From Lineus longissimus (Eukaryota > Nemertea > Pilidiophora > Heteronemertea > Lineidae), in the NCBI RefSeq assembly GCF_910592395.1, contig NC_088310.1:2859501-2923500 (forward strand): DNA of 64,000 nucleotides, written 5' to 3'. Below are positions 24,001 through 34,589 of this stretch, in pieces (position 1 is the first letter of the stretch; the number at the start of each line of letters is the position of its first letter). The notes under the pieces are model-generated. The model was not told the origin of the DNA. It did not search any database and worked only from the letters and a program-made list of their open reading frames with translations. The translations under genes were made by a program, and so were the position numbers.

Positions 24001-27000
24001 GCTACGCGTTGGTTATAAAACTTCGTCGTGCAAAGTTCACGTGTACGACTCGATGTAGACGAAAGGAAAGAAGTCACCAGACAGGCAAGGCGGGAGCGCG
24101 GACGAGACAAGACCACAATTGATTTTTTAAGCCTTTTAGCAGTTAAATTGTCAATGTTTGACCGCGACGCATCAAAGAACGCGTGGTGTTGTGAATCTGA
24201 AATTTAGATTATGTTATTCCGGACAGTCGGGCAAGTAAATGGTGAAAAATAAAATGGTGATTGACCACGGAAATTTTTTTTTAATCGACAAATTAGACAG
24301 ACTTTGATATTTCCACTCTTTTCAGCCAACTGGCAGAAAAAACTCAAAACACGCCCCCTTTTACCCAATTAGCAAAATTCGAAATTAATTTTTTCATCAA
24401 ATAATTTCTTTATATCTGTAGACTTGCCACAACAAATATTTTTTCAATACCTCTCCAAATATGTACTTGAGAGTAAAAAACATGCACTCGTCTAATAGAT
24501 AGGCCTGGACCCTCCAACCTATGAATATTCATTAGTGGTCTTGTCTCAATGAAGGTACATTTCAGGGGTTAACATTTTGCGATTTTTTTCAAACTAATGT
24601 ACATGACATCCCACAACTCTCCAACAAAGGAAAGTCATATCTGGACATTTTTGGAGAAATGAGAGACATTTCAAAGAGTGGTACAACTGTGCCAAAGCGA
24701 CGAAAGAGGACAAAATCGACAAAAAGTCATGATTTTGCACCCAACAGCACCAAATTCAAAGACCTGCCCTGGCCAGAATAAGCAAGCTATGGAGCTGAAA
24801 CTTTAGGATGTGATTTAGGAATATCTTTGCTGCTTAGGGAACAACTTTCAGAATCAAGGCCTAAGTAGTTTCAAAGAAATTACAAAATGAATGGCAACAC
24901 AACAAGACTTGTAAAAATGAAACCGAACTTAGACCGGGGTTAGGTTGACTCTTATTTGGGTCAAATTAAGTTTTTTTCTCATTATTTTAGCTTGTTTTGA
25001 CCTTAAATCATCAGCAATACAATATTCTAAATGAATTAGAGTGATTTGAGCACATTCAAATTTTTCACTATATTGACCCAAAATGTAGTGTAAATAGAGA
25101 CAAGACCACAATTGATTTTTTAAGCCTTTTAGCAGTTAAATTGTCAATGTTTGACCGCGACGCATCAAAGAACGCGTGGTGTTGTGAATCTGAAATTTAG
25201 ATTATGTTATTCCGGACAGTCGGGCAAGTAAATGGTGAAAAATAAAATGGTGATTGACCACGGAAATTTTTTTTTAATCGACAAATTAGACAGACTTTGA
25301 TATTTCCACTCTTTTCAGCCAACTGGCAGAAAAAACTCAAAACACGCCCCCTTTTACCCAATTAGCAAAATTCGAAATTAATTTTTTCATCAAATAATTT
25401 CTTTATATCTGTAGACTTGCCACAACAAATATTTTTTCAATACCTCTCCAAATATGTACTTGAGAGTAAAAAACATGCACTCGTCTAATAGATAGGCCTG
25501 GACCCTCCAACCTATGAATATTCATTAGTGGTCTTGTCTCGGACTTCCCCATCCAGAAGACTTCCCCAGAAGACTTCCCCAGAAGACTTCCCCCGTTGTG
25601 TTGACAAAAGGATTTCATTAATTCCGGGTTAATTTAAATTAATACCAAGTTATCACTGAATTAGACCAAATACTTCACAAAGACGCAAGAATGTCTTATC
25701 CATTTGCGAAAATAGCACCACAAACAATGAAATGTGTCAAAGTCAGATTATGCCGCGATCTCATAATTTCATTCCAATTATCACTGACGCAATTATCTTA
25801 TTTTTAATATAGCTATCAAATAAAGTAACATTTACTATCAAATATGTTTGATTCCTTGTCTGTTTAGGTATCACCTTTATTGTCAGCCACACTTCAAATG
25901 ACCTTGTCTATCTTTAATATTAATCTTGATACATGTCTACCCTTAATCAAACAATTTATTTGTATATATATCCAAAATCTGATGCATATCACCAGCAAAT
26001 ATACTCGACATTCTCGTTTGACTCGTGAATGGCACAGCGTATTCTTGGATCCTGAAAACATTGTTATGGAACAGCATATATTTTTCACAATCAATCTTGG
26101 CACCAATACACGACCCGTTGCGAGAACTGCAGTTTCTTGACGCGACCTCTACAAAGTAACAGTCGACAGTTTATGCGGTTAATGTTTCATAAAAATTGTT
26201 TTTCAAAGTAATCACCAAAAAGCATGAGGTTTTGAACAGAGAAATATACTTCGCACATTAACTGCATGCCTTTTAAAAAGAATTATCCACGCATATAAAG
26301 TTTGCCTGCGGATGTAAAGTTCTCTATAACATGGTATCACCCATAAGTATCAGTTGTAAATCTAATTTTATTAATGAAATTTCCCTGATCCATGCCACGA
26401 AGGGTTTCGCGCTGTTAGCGAGTATCAAACACCTAATAGCCCGCGCTATCTCTCCCGCGACATCAAACGGTTATGGACTTATTCCGCCGAGATATACGCC
26501 TCGCGGTGAGATCTTTTCTCCCAATGTCGAGATAACAATCGCAAGAAGATGAATTCGCCGCGCTAAGACTTTTACGAAATACCAGGAGCCCCTTATGCGC
26601 GGTCTTATTGCCTTAAATTTATCTCGGGATTGGTGTCTTGTATGGTCTCTCGCGGCGGATCCGCCCCTGTAACCATCTTAGAGATATCACTGGGTGCTAG
26701 CCAGGTTTCCCCGACCCGCTACCGTTTATATACTTGGGGATGTTGTCAGTTGTTCGGGTGGCGTAATTGCAGTTTCGAATATCAGGATTTCGGTGTGAAA
26801 GGATCTAGAACCCACGAGAGAAAGTCCGGGGAAGAAGGTATAGTATAATGCTGTCGAGGCCATTGGTCTCCACAGCGATGCATCTCTAATCCGTCAGAGA
26901 GAGCGAGAGCAACTCAATTACGTCTATTTGCCTTGTCGTTTTAGGCCTTGCGTGGGGGTCGATGCTATCGAGATTCGCCCTAATGTCTCCGCCCCATACA

Positions 27001-30000
27001 GCAGGTCTGTCATGACTGCAGGCACCTCCGGCATGTGAGCATCTTCTTTGCTACATTAAATTGGTCATGGGTGAACACTAAAGATTTCGGAGATACTGGT
27101 TTTAACCACTATTTCCGTATAAAGTATAATTAGGCCTATTTACGTTATCTTTAGTGTTCATTTTAAAACGCATCTAGGTCGGAGGAAAAGTATCAGCCAA
27201 TTAATAATGGACAATTAATTGACAATGAAATTCATTTTCAAATGATCTGCAGCTGAGCAAAAGTCTCGACCACAAAATGGTTGTCCCTCGATCCAGGTAA
27301 ACTAAATGTTGTTTTTTTTCTCTTTCGATTTTGATATAATGTTCTTTCTCTTTCGATTTAGATGTTAAACATCTATTAACAAAGGATTTCCTGCACTTGT
27401 TTGCCCTATTGGAAGTCATGTCTTTCCCACGTGGTTTTCACAGACCAAGCATCTTCCTCGTGATACTGCTTAGCCAGTATAGTGTAAAGTGTTATTTCAT
27501 CTTTGATATTTTTGTTGTTGATAGATAGCTCTATTGACAAAGATTTCAAGTACATGTCAAGAAGCCTTGAACCCATTTGTGTATGAACATTTTATCCTCA
27601 AAATGGCTGAGTTGGTGCCGAGCAATTCCCGACAGAGACAAGCGAGTGAATGTGACCGAAATGGTCAGCGTCAGTGCAGGGCGCAGTCTCGTCTTTGTGC
27701 AATTGAAATTTCTAATCAAAACGAAGCATTTACGAGGGTCACAGCTGAAAATGGAGTAAAATCGTCATGCAAACAGAGACTCCACAGTTCAGATCTCGAG
27801 TGAAGTACATGTACCAAGTTTGCCATGAGCAATAAGCCAGTGCGAAGTATTGAACTTGGCTGTCCTAATGCATCTTCTATTCGCCTTTATTGTGGTTTTT
27901 GTCCAAGTGGAAAATATGGCACCTGACCACACACACATATGTATACCGAGTTGATTATTTTCTCTGAGTCGTGCCGTTGTCCCGTCAGAATCCCATCATT
28001 AGTGCATCCTGTTGCAAATTAAAGTGACATTTCTAAATAGATACTTAGTATGCATATATCGTCGGCATTATCAATAACCCTGATTTATGATTTTAGCCAC
28101 TGAATGATCAAACATGGGTGTTTGTCCGGGCCGGAAACATGTGGTGTCAATCTATTCACAAAGTACCTGTTTAAAACATCTTCTTCTCCGCACGAACCTA
28201 TCGGCGTTGAAGACAATGACAGCCCAGTCTCAAATTAAAGTGAACTTATCCCTGCATTCTGGTTGTGACTTTGTCCCCATAAGACAATTTGGGACTAATT
28301 GAAAATTAAACAGCATGGAATCGTAGCTCTTTCCGTCTATACACAACGATGTCGAGGGTTTGTTTTGTCATTTCATCACTGCCGTTCCGCCATTGTGCTC
28401 AGCTTGCATACAGGAAGTAGTTTCATAAATTTTGACAGCCAGAAAACACGGCATTATGGATTAGTCGCCGGATTCATGGGGTCGTCCGTGGCTCACACGG
28501 GTCTGGAATTCCTCTGCATGATCTGAGAAACATGATCCCAAAAACATGAAATAGTTTTGTTGATATGACGGCATTGTGTCTGGTATGAAAAGATGTGCAA
28601 CAGGTGCAAGCGCAACAAAAGAATTCGTCTCCAAAGATGAAGATGAGACACTTCTTCCTTTTAGCCGCTTGAGTTCTCAATAGACCGTAAATACGCCAAT
28701 ATGGGAAATATCACTCGGCACTTTTGTGGTCATGTCGCCGATGAGTCCGCGTGATCATCTCAGAATGGAATCGGTGAACCTCAACGCGATATGCATTATT
28801 TCTTTAATATTTCTATCTTAGTTTGAAATTTTATCCATTTATTAGTCAATGTTCACGGAATGTATCGAGCATGACCACAAAATATGACTTTTTAATGTTT
28901 TTTTTCCTGCTCACGATATTTCGTTTTTTGAAAACAAGCCTTTTGTGTGAATCTCCCCCGTGTTAATACTATTGGCCGTGGAGGCGCTTCAGGTCAACGG
29001 CGCCAAAATTCCCCACAGCGGAATACCTATACACCGAAGTAAGCCGGCCACGCGACATCGTAACAAACCCAAACCGCACCGCTTCTGATAAAAGAAGTTT
29101 GTTAAGAAGCACCGGACTGAAGAGTCGATTTTCAATAGAAATTCAACCTGTTGTGAAATTTCCGGAATAGAGAACCTTCTTGCGCTCAGGCAATCCCCAT
29201 TGCTTCCCAAGCCGTACTACACAGGGGACTTTGACAGTTACGCGAACTGGCGCTGGAAAATTGGCTAAACAATTCTGACGTGTGTCAGTGTAATGTTTTC
29301 TAACTCCTGTTGAACTTTCATTGTTTTAATCTAATTTCAAATAAATAAGCTAGTGTGTTTATATTTTCATTAACCCGCATAATGGTGACTAACCAAATTC
29401 AGTCAAGGGGAATGCTGATCATTAACCCTCTGGACTCCTGAAACAAAGAATTCGAGGTTCAGAAAAAGATCGATCGATAGACAAACAAACTTTAGAGGTT
29501 GCTGAGATGCGCTGAAAACCGTTTTTATTTCGCAAAAAAACCTGAGGGTGCATATTTTTGTTTGCCGAAAAACATCTTGTAAGTTTCTTAAAAGGCTCAA
29601 AGTTCACACGTTTGAGTCGGTTGACTATAGTCCATCACTAGATACTAGTTTCTCATTTTGGAGGTTTCCTTTGCTTGCACTTGGATATACGATCATATGC
29701 ATCAGATGCATTCTGTCAATATCATCGGTTACTGTCCTAAAGACACCCAGACGAAGATTAAGACCTTGTGTTTATATTATTTTTATTATGCTAACAAATG
29801 CAAAGACTTCAAATGAACCCTCTACGAGAGAGGAGTGGCACTTTTACACCCAACTGCGAACATATCAATATATCAGCCAGCGGCCCCGGCTTGGTGTCGC
29901 CGCGTGGGATGCGTCCAGTGAAACTGTTTGCAAATGCCAAGGAGGCCACGATCTGACATTCATAACCAGCGTGATAGTAGTGTGATGAGGCTATCCTATG

Positions 30001-33000
30001 CTTGAATATTATCGCTCCTTTGGAGAACGGATATTGAGACTAAAATAAATTATATGCAGTTTCTTCTCATGCCTCCATGAAAGGAGTCAAAGGATTGTTA
30101 AATAGGCCTATTTCTAGGAAACCCCACTTAATAAAAAAATCACGCAAGACCTTTGAGGGCCCGATATCTTGTCTGCCGTACGCCACACACGAGCTTCCAA
30201 TTGACTCCATTCGAACGAAAATTAGCATTTGGCATCGAGCGAAATTGGCTTGTTAAGTTCGTTCTGTTATCAGTCATTCTCCACAGAATTTGTTTTATTT
30301 TGATTCCACAATTTGCTGTGTTTACAAATTAATTCCGCAGATTAGGTCAGCAGACGCTCCGTGAAAAAAAACGCATCCGGGCATTGGGAAACCAGTAATT
30401 TAGACAATTCTAACATTTTCACTTCACTGCTTTTAATCATACGAAAATAAGCATACACTATAAGCGCCATCTTCTATCTATTCAATGAACTGCATCGCGA
30501 CATCGTAGAGGAAGGAACTCGTGAAGCGCCTACTGATGGTGCGGTTTTTAAACGTCCTTACTTCAGCAGCAACTCAAAACCAAAAGTTCAATCTTCTTTA
30601 TATTTGTCGTGAACAAAAGGTGCCAATTCGAACACAAGACTGAAACACAGCCATCTAGCTCTACGAATTTATCTTATGAATTCTTAACGTCCAATTTTTT
30701 TATCTGTTTGCAGTGAAAAAGAAGCCAGTTCATACATGTCCACGAACAGAGCCACTGATGACACTAGTTTTATACATATACTTCTGCTAAAGTCACACGT
30801 TAACCGATTAATCCTAATTCTTCAAAAAATCTTTATCTTTGCAGTGATAAAGAAGCGCCTCTCTACCGCGAACAAAGCCACCGATACAGCCCAAACATTG
30901 TACCCAGCCCTGAGCAGCTGCCTGATGCCACTGTTGACCATGTTGACGGCCATACCATCCGTCCTATCATAAACGACTGGCCTGACAGTTATTACTCACG
31001 TGGCGATGTCGCCGGGTACCACCCCACACCACACCAGGAGCAGTACTACAGTCGATCGTACGGACCGTATCCTGACTACCAGGGGTATCAGGAGAACGGG
31101 GAGGAGAGCTACGTTCACCCTCATCCAGATGTCCCAACAGTTGTCAACGCATTCACGGTCAGGACGAGCGGAGACCCTCCAAAGAACGCCTTTATGTCTT
31201 CATCCCCAGTCCTTCCCGGAGAGCAGCAAACCAGGTTACCGGACACGACCCAACTGCCCAGTAAGGTCCGCGTCGAAATAAGGGCCGAGGACAGTCATAT
31301 CACCCCGCTGACGCCAGATCGAGAACCCCAAGACGAAATCGACGGTGTCCTGCCATCTAGAAGGTTCGAGTTGGGCCCACCAGCTGGACTCCCGACTCCT
31401 GATGCTTCGCCGCTCGCTTCGCCCGTAACACCGAGGATCAAACAAGAAAAAGGCGAGGAGTACCTGGCTGAGCTCACAGTTGATGATGTCAAGAGAAACC
31501 TCGAAGACGAATTGAACAGTATAGAATTGAACCAGAATAACACAATCTGGTCTGGGAAGAGAAAAATGCAAACATACTCACCTTCAAACGAGATGGCGTA
31601 TCAAATGTCGCCACCTAAACTACCAAGAAAAAAAAGCTCGTCTGATTTGCAAGTCCCCGCAGTATTTTCAGATTCGGACTGGCTAAAGTATCGGCAGTAT
31701 TTAAGAACTGGGCAACGTTGTATGTCGACTGGGACAAACGATCTAGAAATGAAACAAAAGATGCGGCGAACCTGCGGACGAACACGGAGTTGTGAAGCGA
31801 GATCTCCGACCTGGCACCCTCGATTACCTCACGTGTTGACGAAACTAGAGCGGGGTTCATGTAGCACATCCGTGTCGCCTCAGAGAGCCGCAACCGGCGC
31901 CGACCACGAACGAAGTGCTGTTCTGGATAACTCGTCCAATAGTAGTTCAACGCTGCATCATTCGCGGATACGAACGCCTTCAAAGCGCTCTTATACCGAG
32001 GAGACAAACCTGATGTCGCCACTCTCCCAAAAGAACCAACTTTCTCAGGTTGGCTACGCAGATACCAAAAGAAACACTTTCCAAGCGAAACGAGTTTGCA
32101 GACCAGTTGATCCTCTGCCGATCGGTTTGCCTACAGACTTTTCATCTTTGTCACCCGAGAGTCATGAGGACTCATGTCCTACACGATCCGTGGGAGTGAA
32201 ACGTAACTCACTGACAAACCTCACCCACTCGGCTAGCTTCGACGGGGCATCCTTTTATGATTCGCGAACTGGAACTGGAAAGCAGGTCTTGCCCAGTTTC
32301 AGTTGTAGCTTCCCGCCAAAGAAATCCTCGCCGATGTCACCGACAGAGCTGCCAAAACAGAGGTACCTCTCTGTCGGAACAGCCTTGCAAGACCTTTCAG
32401 AAATGAAAGTGAGGCAATACAACATGGAGCCACGTCGCTCATCGGAAAACGAGATACAACGATTGACGTCGTTTCAAAATAACGAATGGTACCCCTGTGA
32501 TGCGAAAGACACTGCCAACTATCCTGCATCTGATATAAACATCTGCAGCGGTGGACAAACCTTTAATTACACGTATGCACCGGAAAAGCAGTGGTCAGAA
32601 ACGCACCATTGCTATCCGACAGGTCAAAATGATGAATTTTCTCTTCTTAATTCGTTCACACAATACTCCTGCAGTCCTCAGATTTCGCAACTCAATCAAT
32701 CCTGCTCGGGTCGGACGACGGGGACGGGGACGGTCTCTTCGTTTCCTTGCACGCCAGCAGGCAACCAAGGTTCTTGGGGTTACCAAGGGGACAACAGTAC
32801 TACGGCACCAACAAGCACCAGCGAAGCATCCCAATTTCCAACGGCATTTTCATCAGGTCAGCAGATGGACTACAGTCAGCAGCCGCCACTGCCGTCAACC
32901 CTCTCAGTGGACCGCCATCCAGGCCCTCCCCGAAGACACAGCTTCTACTTGGACCCTGAGATGTCACAATCATCACCAATGAATGCCAGTGTCTTTGAAG

Positions 33001-33086
33001 ATGATCTCACAGAAGACACACAGTCGAGCTATCCGACAAGTCCAGAGTCCATTCTAGAACTGACCGACTACCCATGGTCTAACTAA
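9047..33086 (+). CDS. NPAS4/dysfusion-like bHLH-PAS transcription factor, ten coding exon positions
   Basis: A neuronal-type bHLH-PAS transcription factor; family members act in the nucleus as heterodimers with ARNT-class partners. Exons: 9047-9123, 10048-10248, then 16944-17110 or 17159-17310, 17679-17761, 18166-18255, 18533-18727, 21399-21580, 21685-21791, 22574-22733, 30845-33086. All phases agree. The predicted length is 1167 aa (first bHLH exon) or 1162 aa (second). Order: a novel N-terminus of about 93 residues; bHLH 94-148 with the NPAS4-type S-K-x-R-R-x-x-I-N signature; PAS-A about 177-271 (ALTGFMIVTTKDGKLIYLSE, YLGHSM, GDSIFDIID); PAS-B about 325-410 (GHSWYEKIHPDD, YGHYIWLNLIMHV); and a long Ser/Pro/Gln-rich C-terminal region, probably for activation. 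Vertebrate NPAS4 is about 800 aa and starts almost at the bHLH, so both ends here are longer. A poly(A) signal lies at 34151. Confidence 0.9.
13585..13601. repeat. 17-G homopolymer
   Basis: Seventeen consecutive G on the plus strand inside the large intron of the NPAS4-like gene. It can form a G-quadruplex and is error-prone in sequencing. Confidence 0.9.
15110..15850. repeat. Possible dispersed-repeat fragments
   Basis: Two stretches ending AGCTCAAA[C/A][A/C]CC...TCTAAGAGTG (about 15175-15205 and 15818-15850) and several AAAAACCTCT/AAAAACCTAT motifs suggest two diverged copies of an old short repeat. A weaker relative lies near 16865. No termini or coding are visible. Confidence 0.3.
16944..17110 (+). 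other. bHLH exon A of the NPAS4-like gene (canonical-length loop)
   Basis: Acceptor CTCAG|G and donor AAAG|GTAATT. Length is 167 nt, entering after two bases of an Arg codon and leaving after one base of a Gly codon. It encodes STPAPSKERRLKINGNI, helix 1 KTICKLLP, a loop, then RLSQHNTMSYSIVYIRK, matching NPAS4/dysfusion bHLH domains in length and in the conserved LLP and RLS...YxRK positions. It alternates with exon B. Confidence 0.88.
17159..17310 (+). other. bHLH exon B of the NPAS4-like gene (tandem duplicate, shortened loop)
   Basis: Acceptor TTTCAG|A and donor AAAAAG|GTAAAA. Length is 152 nt with the same entry and exit phases as exon A, 48 bp downstream of it. It encodes STPAPSKKRRTDINANI, helix 1 ERLGQLL, a loop five residues shorter than in A, then KLTQHSIMCLSIIIIRK. 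About half the aligned residues are identical to A. In the shared STPAPSK segment five of seven codons differ, all synonymously, which suggests that both copies have been under protein-level selection. It is most simply read as a mutually exclusive alternative exon; a decaying duplicate is the alternative. Confidence 0.85.
18369..18376. promoter_or_regulatory. Intronic full CRE in the NPAS4-like gene
   Basis: A perfect TGACGTCA between the two PAS-A exons. Further perfect copies within this gene lie at 19282-19289, 21080-21087 and 23033-23040. The motif matches the promoter CRE; function is inferred only. Confidence 0.35.
20777..20789. repeat. 13-C homopolymer
   Basis: Thirteen consecutive C in the intron 18728-21398 of the NPAS4-like gene. 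The rest of that intron holds no exon I can support, apart from two perfect CRE motifs (19282 and 21080). Confidence 0.9.
24104..25540. mobile_element. LTR-like non-coding element with two identical 444-bp end repeats
   Basis: Two direct repeats, 24104-24547 and 25097-25540, appear identical over 444 bp and bracket a 549-bp unique centre. Each repeat begins GAGACAAGACCAC and ends with its exact inverse GTGGTCTTGTCTC. The unit as a whole is flanked by GGAC on both sides (24100-24103 and 25541-25544), whereas the inner junctions carry unrelated bases (AATG, AATA). The composite therefore inserted as one piece with a 4-bp target duplication (or CGGAC, 5 bp, if the last C is flank). The centre has no long ORF, no clear primer-binding site and no purine tract. 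The architecture resembles a miniature LTR (TRIM-type) element, but the ends are not TG...CA. It sits in the last intron of the NPAS4-like gene. Identity of the ends implies recent insertion. Confidence 0.7.
25541..25594. repeat. 13-bp tandem repeat (AGAAGACTTCCCC) x3
   Basis: Three consecutive copies start at 25555, 25568 and 25581, directly beside the right end of the LTR-like element. They follow a related GGACTTCCCC at 25541. Confidence 0.85.
30690..30870 (+). repeat. Diverged tandem duplication of the last-exon splice acceptor
   Basis: A pyrimidine tract plus TTTGCAG|TGAAAAAGAAGC at 30714 recurs 131 bp later as TTTGCAG|TGATAAAGAAGC at 30845. Similarity continues into ...CGAACAGAGCCAC/CGAACAAAGCCAC. 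The downstream acceptor keeps the long frame. Use of the upstream one shifts the frame by 131 nt and ends at a stop at 30970-30972. No donor of suitable phase makes the upstream copy a cassette exon. Confidence 0.6.
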
Positions 33087-34150
33087 GCTTACCTGTTTAC
33101 ATTGAGTGATAAACAAGGCTTCATTAAATGGGTGTTATTGGGTGGACATGGTAAGGATATTTTGCCTTAACAACTCATGTACACCAAAATGTATTTCGTG
33201 TAAGCATTTTATGGTCCACAGAAAATGCCTGTCGTCTTGTTGTTTTGGGTAAAGCGAGATCTCATCTACACAGTGTCTGAACAGACATATCCTGATCTCT
33301 GATGGGTTATTTGGCTAGAAGCATTCTCGGGGAAGCATTTCACTGCCAGAAAGAAACCGAGGACAAGATGGACCTGTCTACTTAACGATGTTTGACCGTG
33401 ATTTATCACAAATTGATGTTGATGTTGGTATCTAAAGACCCAGGTGGTTGATCACAACTTTGTACTTAAATATGCTACCTTGTTGGCATCTAATGACCCA
33501 GGTTTGTACTTAAATTTTATCACTTGTTAATATTCAAAATACCCAGGTGGATTATTACAACTTTGTACTTGAATTTGATCAAGTGGCTGATCATAAATTT
33601 AACATTTCAAAATGTAAATATGTTATCGAAGTACCTTGAATCACGAATATGTTGTGCATGCCAGGGACAAAATCACATACTAAGCATGTGTACATGTTAG
33701 GTTTTAATGCGCATATTATTTTAAAACAGTACAGGAGCGTGAACTTATCCAAGGAATTTACTTGTGGGTCACTCTGTAAATAGAATATAGACAGGTACTA
33801 GGCATTTGAGTAGGCATTCAGTCTAGCTTTGGAGGATGTGATTTTTAGCAACTCAGTTTAATTGTACATTCTCGGATTCTGTGAATATACTCAATTATCA
33901 CATGTAAAGTATCTATAGTACATGTATGGTTATTCAAACAAGTAATGTCATTAACTTAGAAATAGAGATCGTGAGAGATCGCAATGGTAAATGCGAACGA
34001 GAAACCAGCCCATACATAGCCGGGCGATTTTTATTGCTCTCCGATAGCTCATTTTGGCTTAGTCCACATTCTCATTTCCAAGGGCATCATGCATTATATT
34101 GTTGTACATAGTTTCAGTTTATATGAAATCCAAGAAATTGTTATGTGCTC

Positions 34151-34156
34151 AATAAA
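34151..34156 (+). terminator. Poly(A) signal of the NPAS4-like gene
   Basis: AATAAA in the context CTCAATAAAGTTAG, about 1.07 kb after the stop codon. It is a plausible 3' UTR end, since the satellite begins about 430 bp further on. Confidence 0.55.
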
Positions 34157-34589
34157 GTTAGATTTTACAGTAAATAAATCTTTTACTTGCTTTTTAGTAG
34201 ACTATTGATATGGAAGAAACCACTAGTCCCTGCTGGTGAATTAGTCCTAGTTTATTGTTCACAGAGATTGCTTATAGACACCATGACTAAAGGGTAACGC
34301 AATGGCTAACGGGGACTACATCTGCTTGGACACCGGCGTAACAGTTTTAAAGTCCCCCCAAAAGAGTCTCCCTACAACATTTTGTGATGAGGGGTTAATG
34401 CGTGGTGAAATAGAGAGCTAGGACTCTCAATGTACCGGAGATTAAAAGCCCTAGTCCACGAGATTTTTGCATGCTCGTGTCCTTGGTATGTCATAAAAAG
34501 CTCTCAAAGCAACGCGCGTCGAAATTTGCATGGTGCTGCCATCTGGGGTAAATTAAGTAAAGCTCAAGACTTGTCTTCCAGGGCTTGTC

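Larger units (their letters stand above)
22734..30844 (+). other. 8.1-kb last intron of the NPAS4-like gene
   Basis: Holds the LTR-like element and a perfect CRE (23033-23040), and ends with a duplicated splice acceptor. Other open frames (for example 29548-29985) have no recognisable domain and are probably chance. Confidence 0.55.

Noticed and set aside
29548-29985. 145-codon ORF in the last intron
   Set aside because: No domain and no splice logic linking it to the gene. It is likely chance.
31615-32022. Minus-strand ORF of 135 codons, and similar ones at 32551-32982 (+) and 32595-32834 (-)
   Set aside because: These are shadows of the long final exon of the NPAS4-like gene in other frames.
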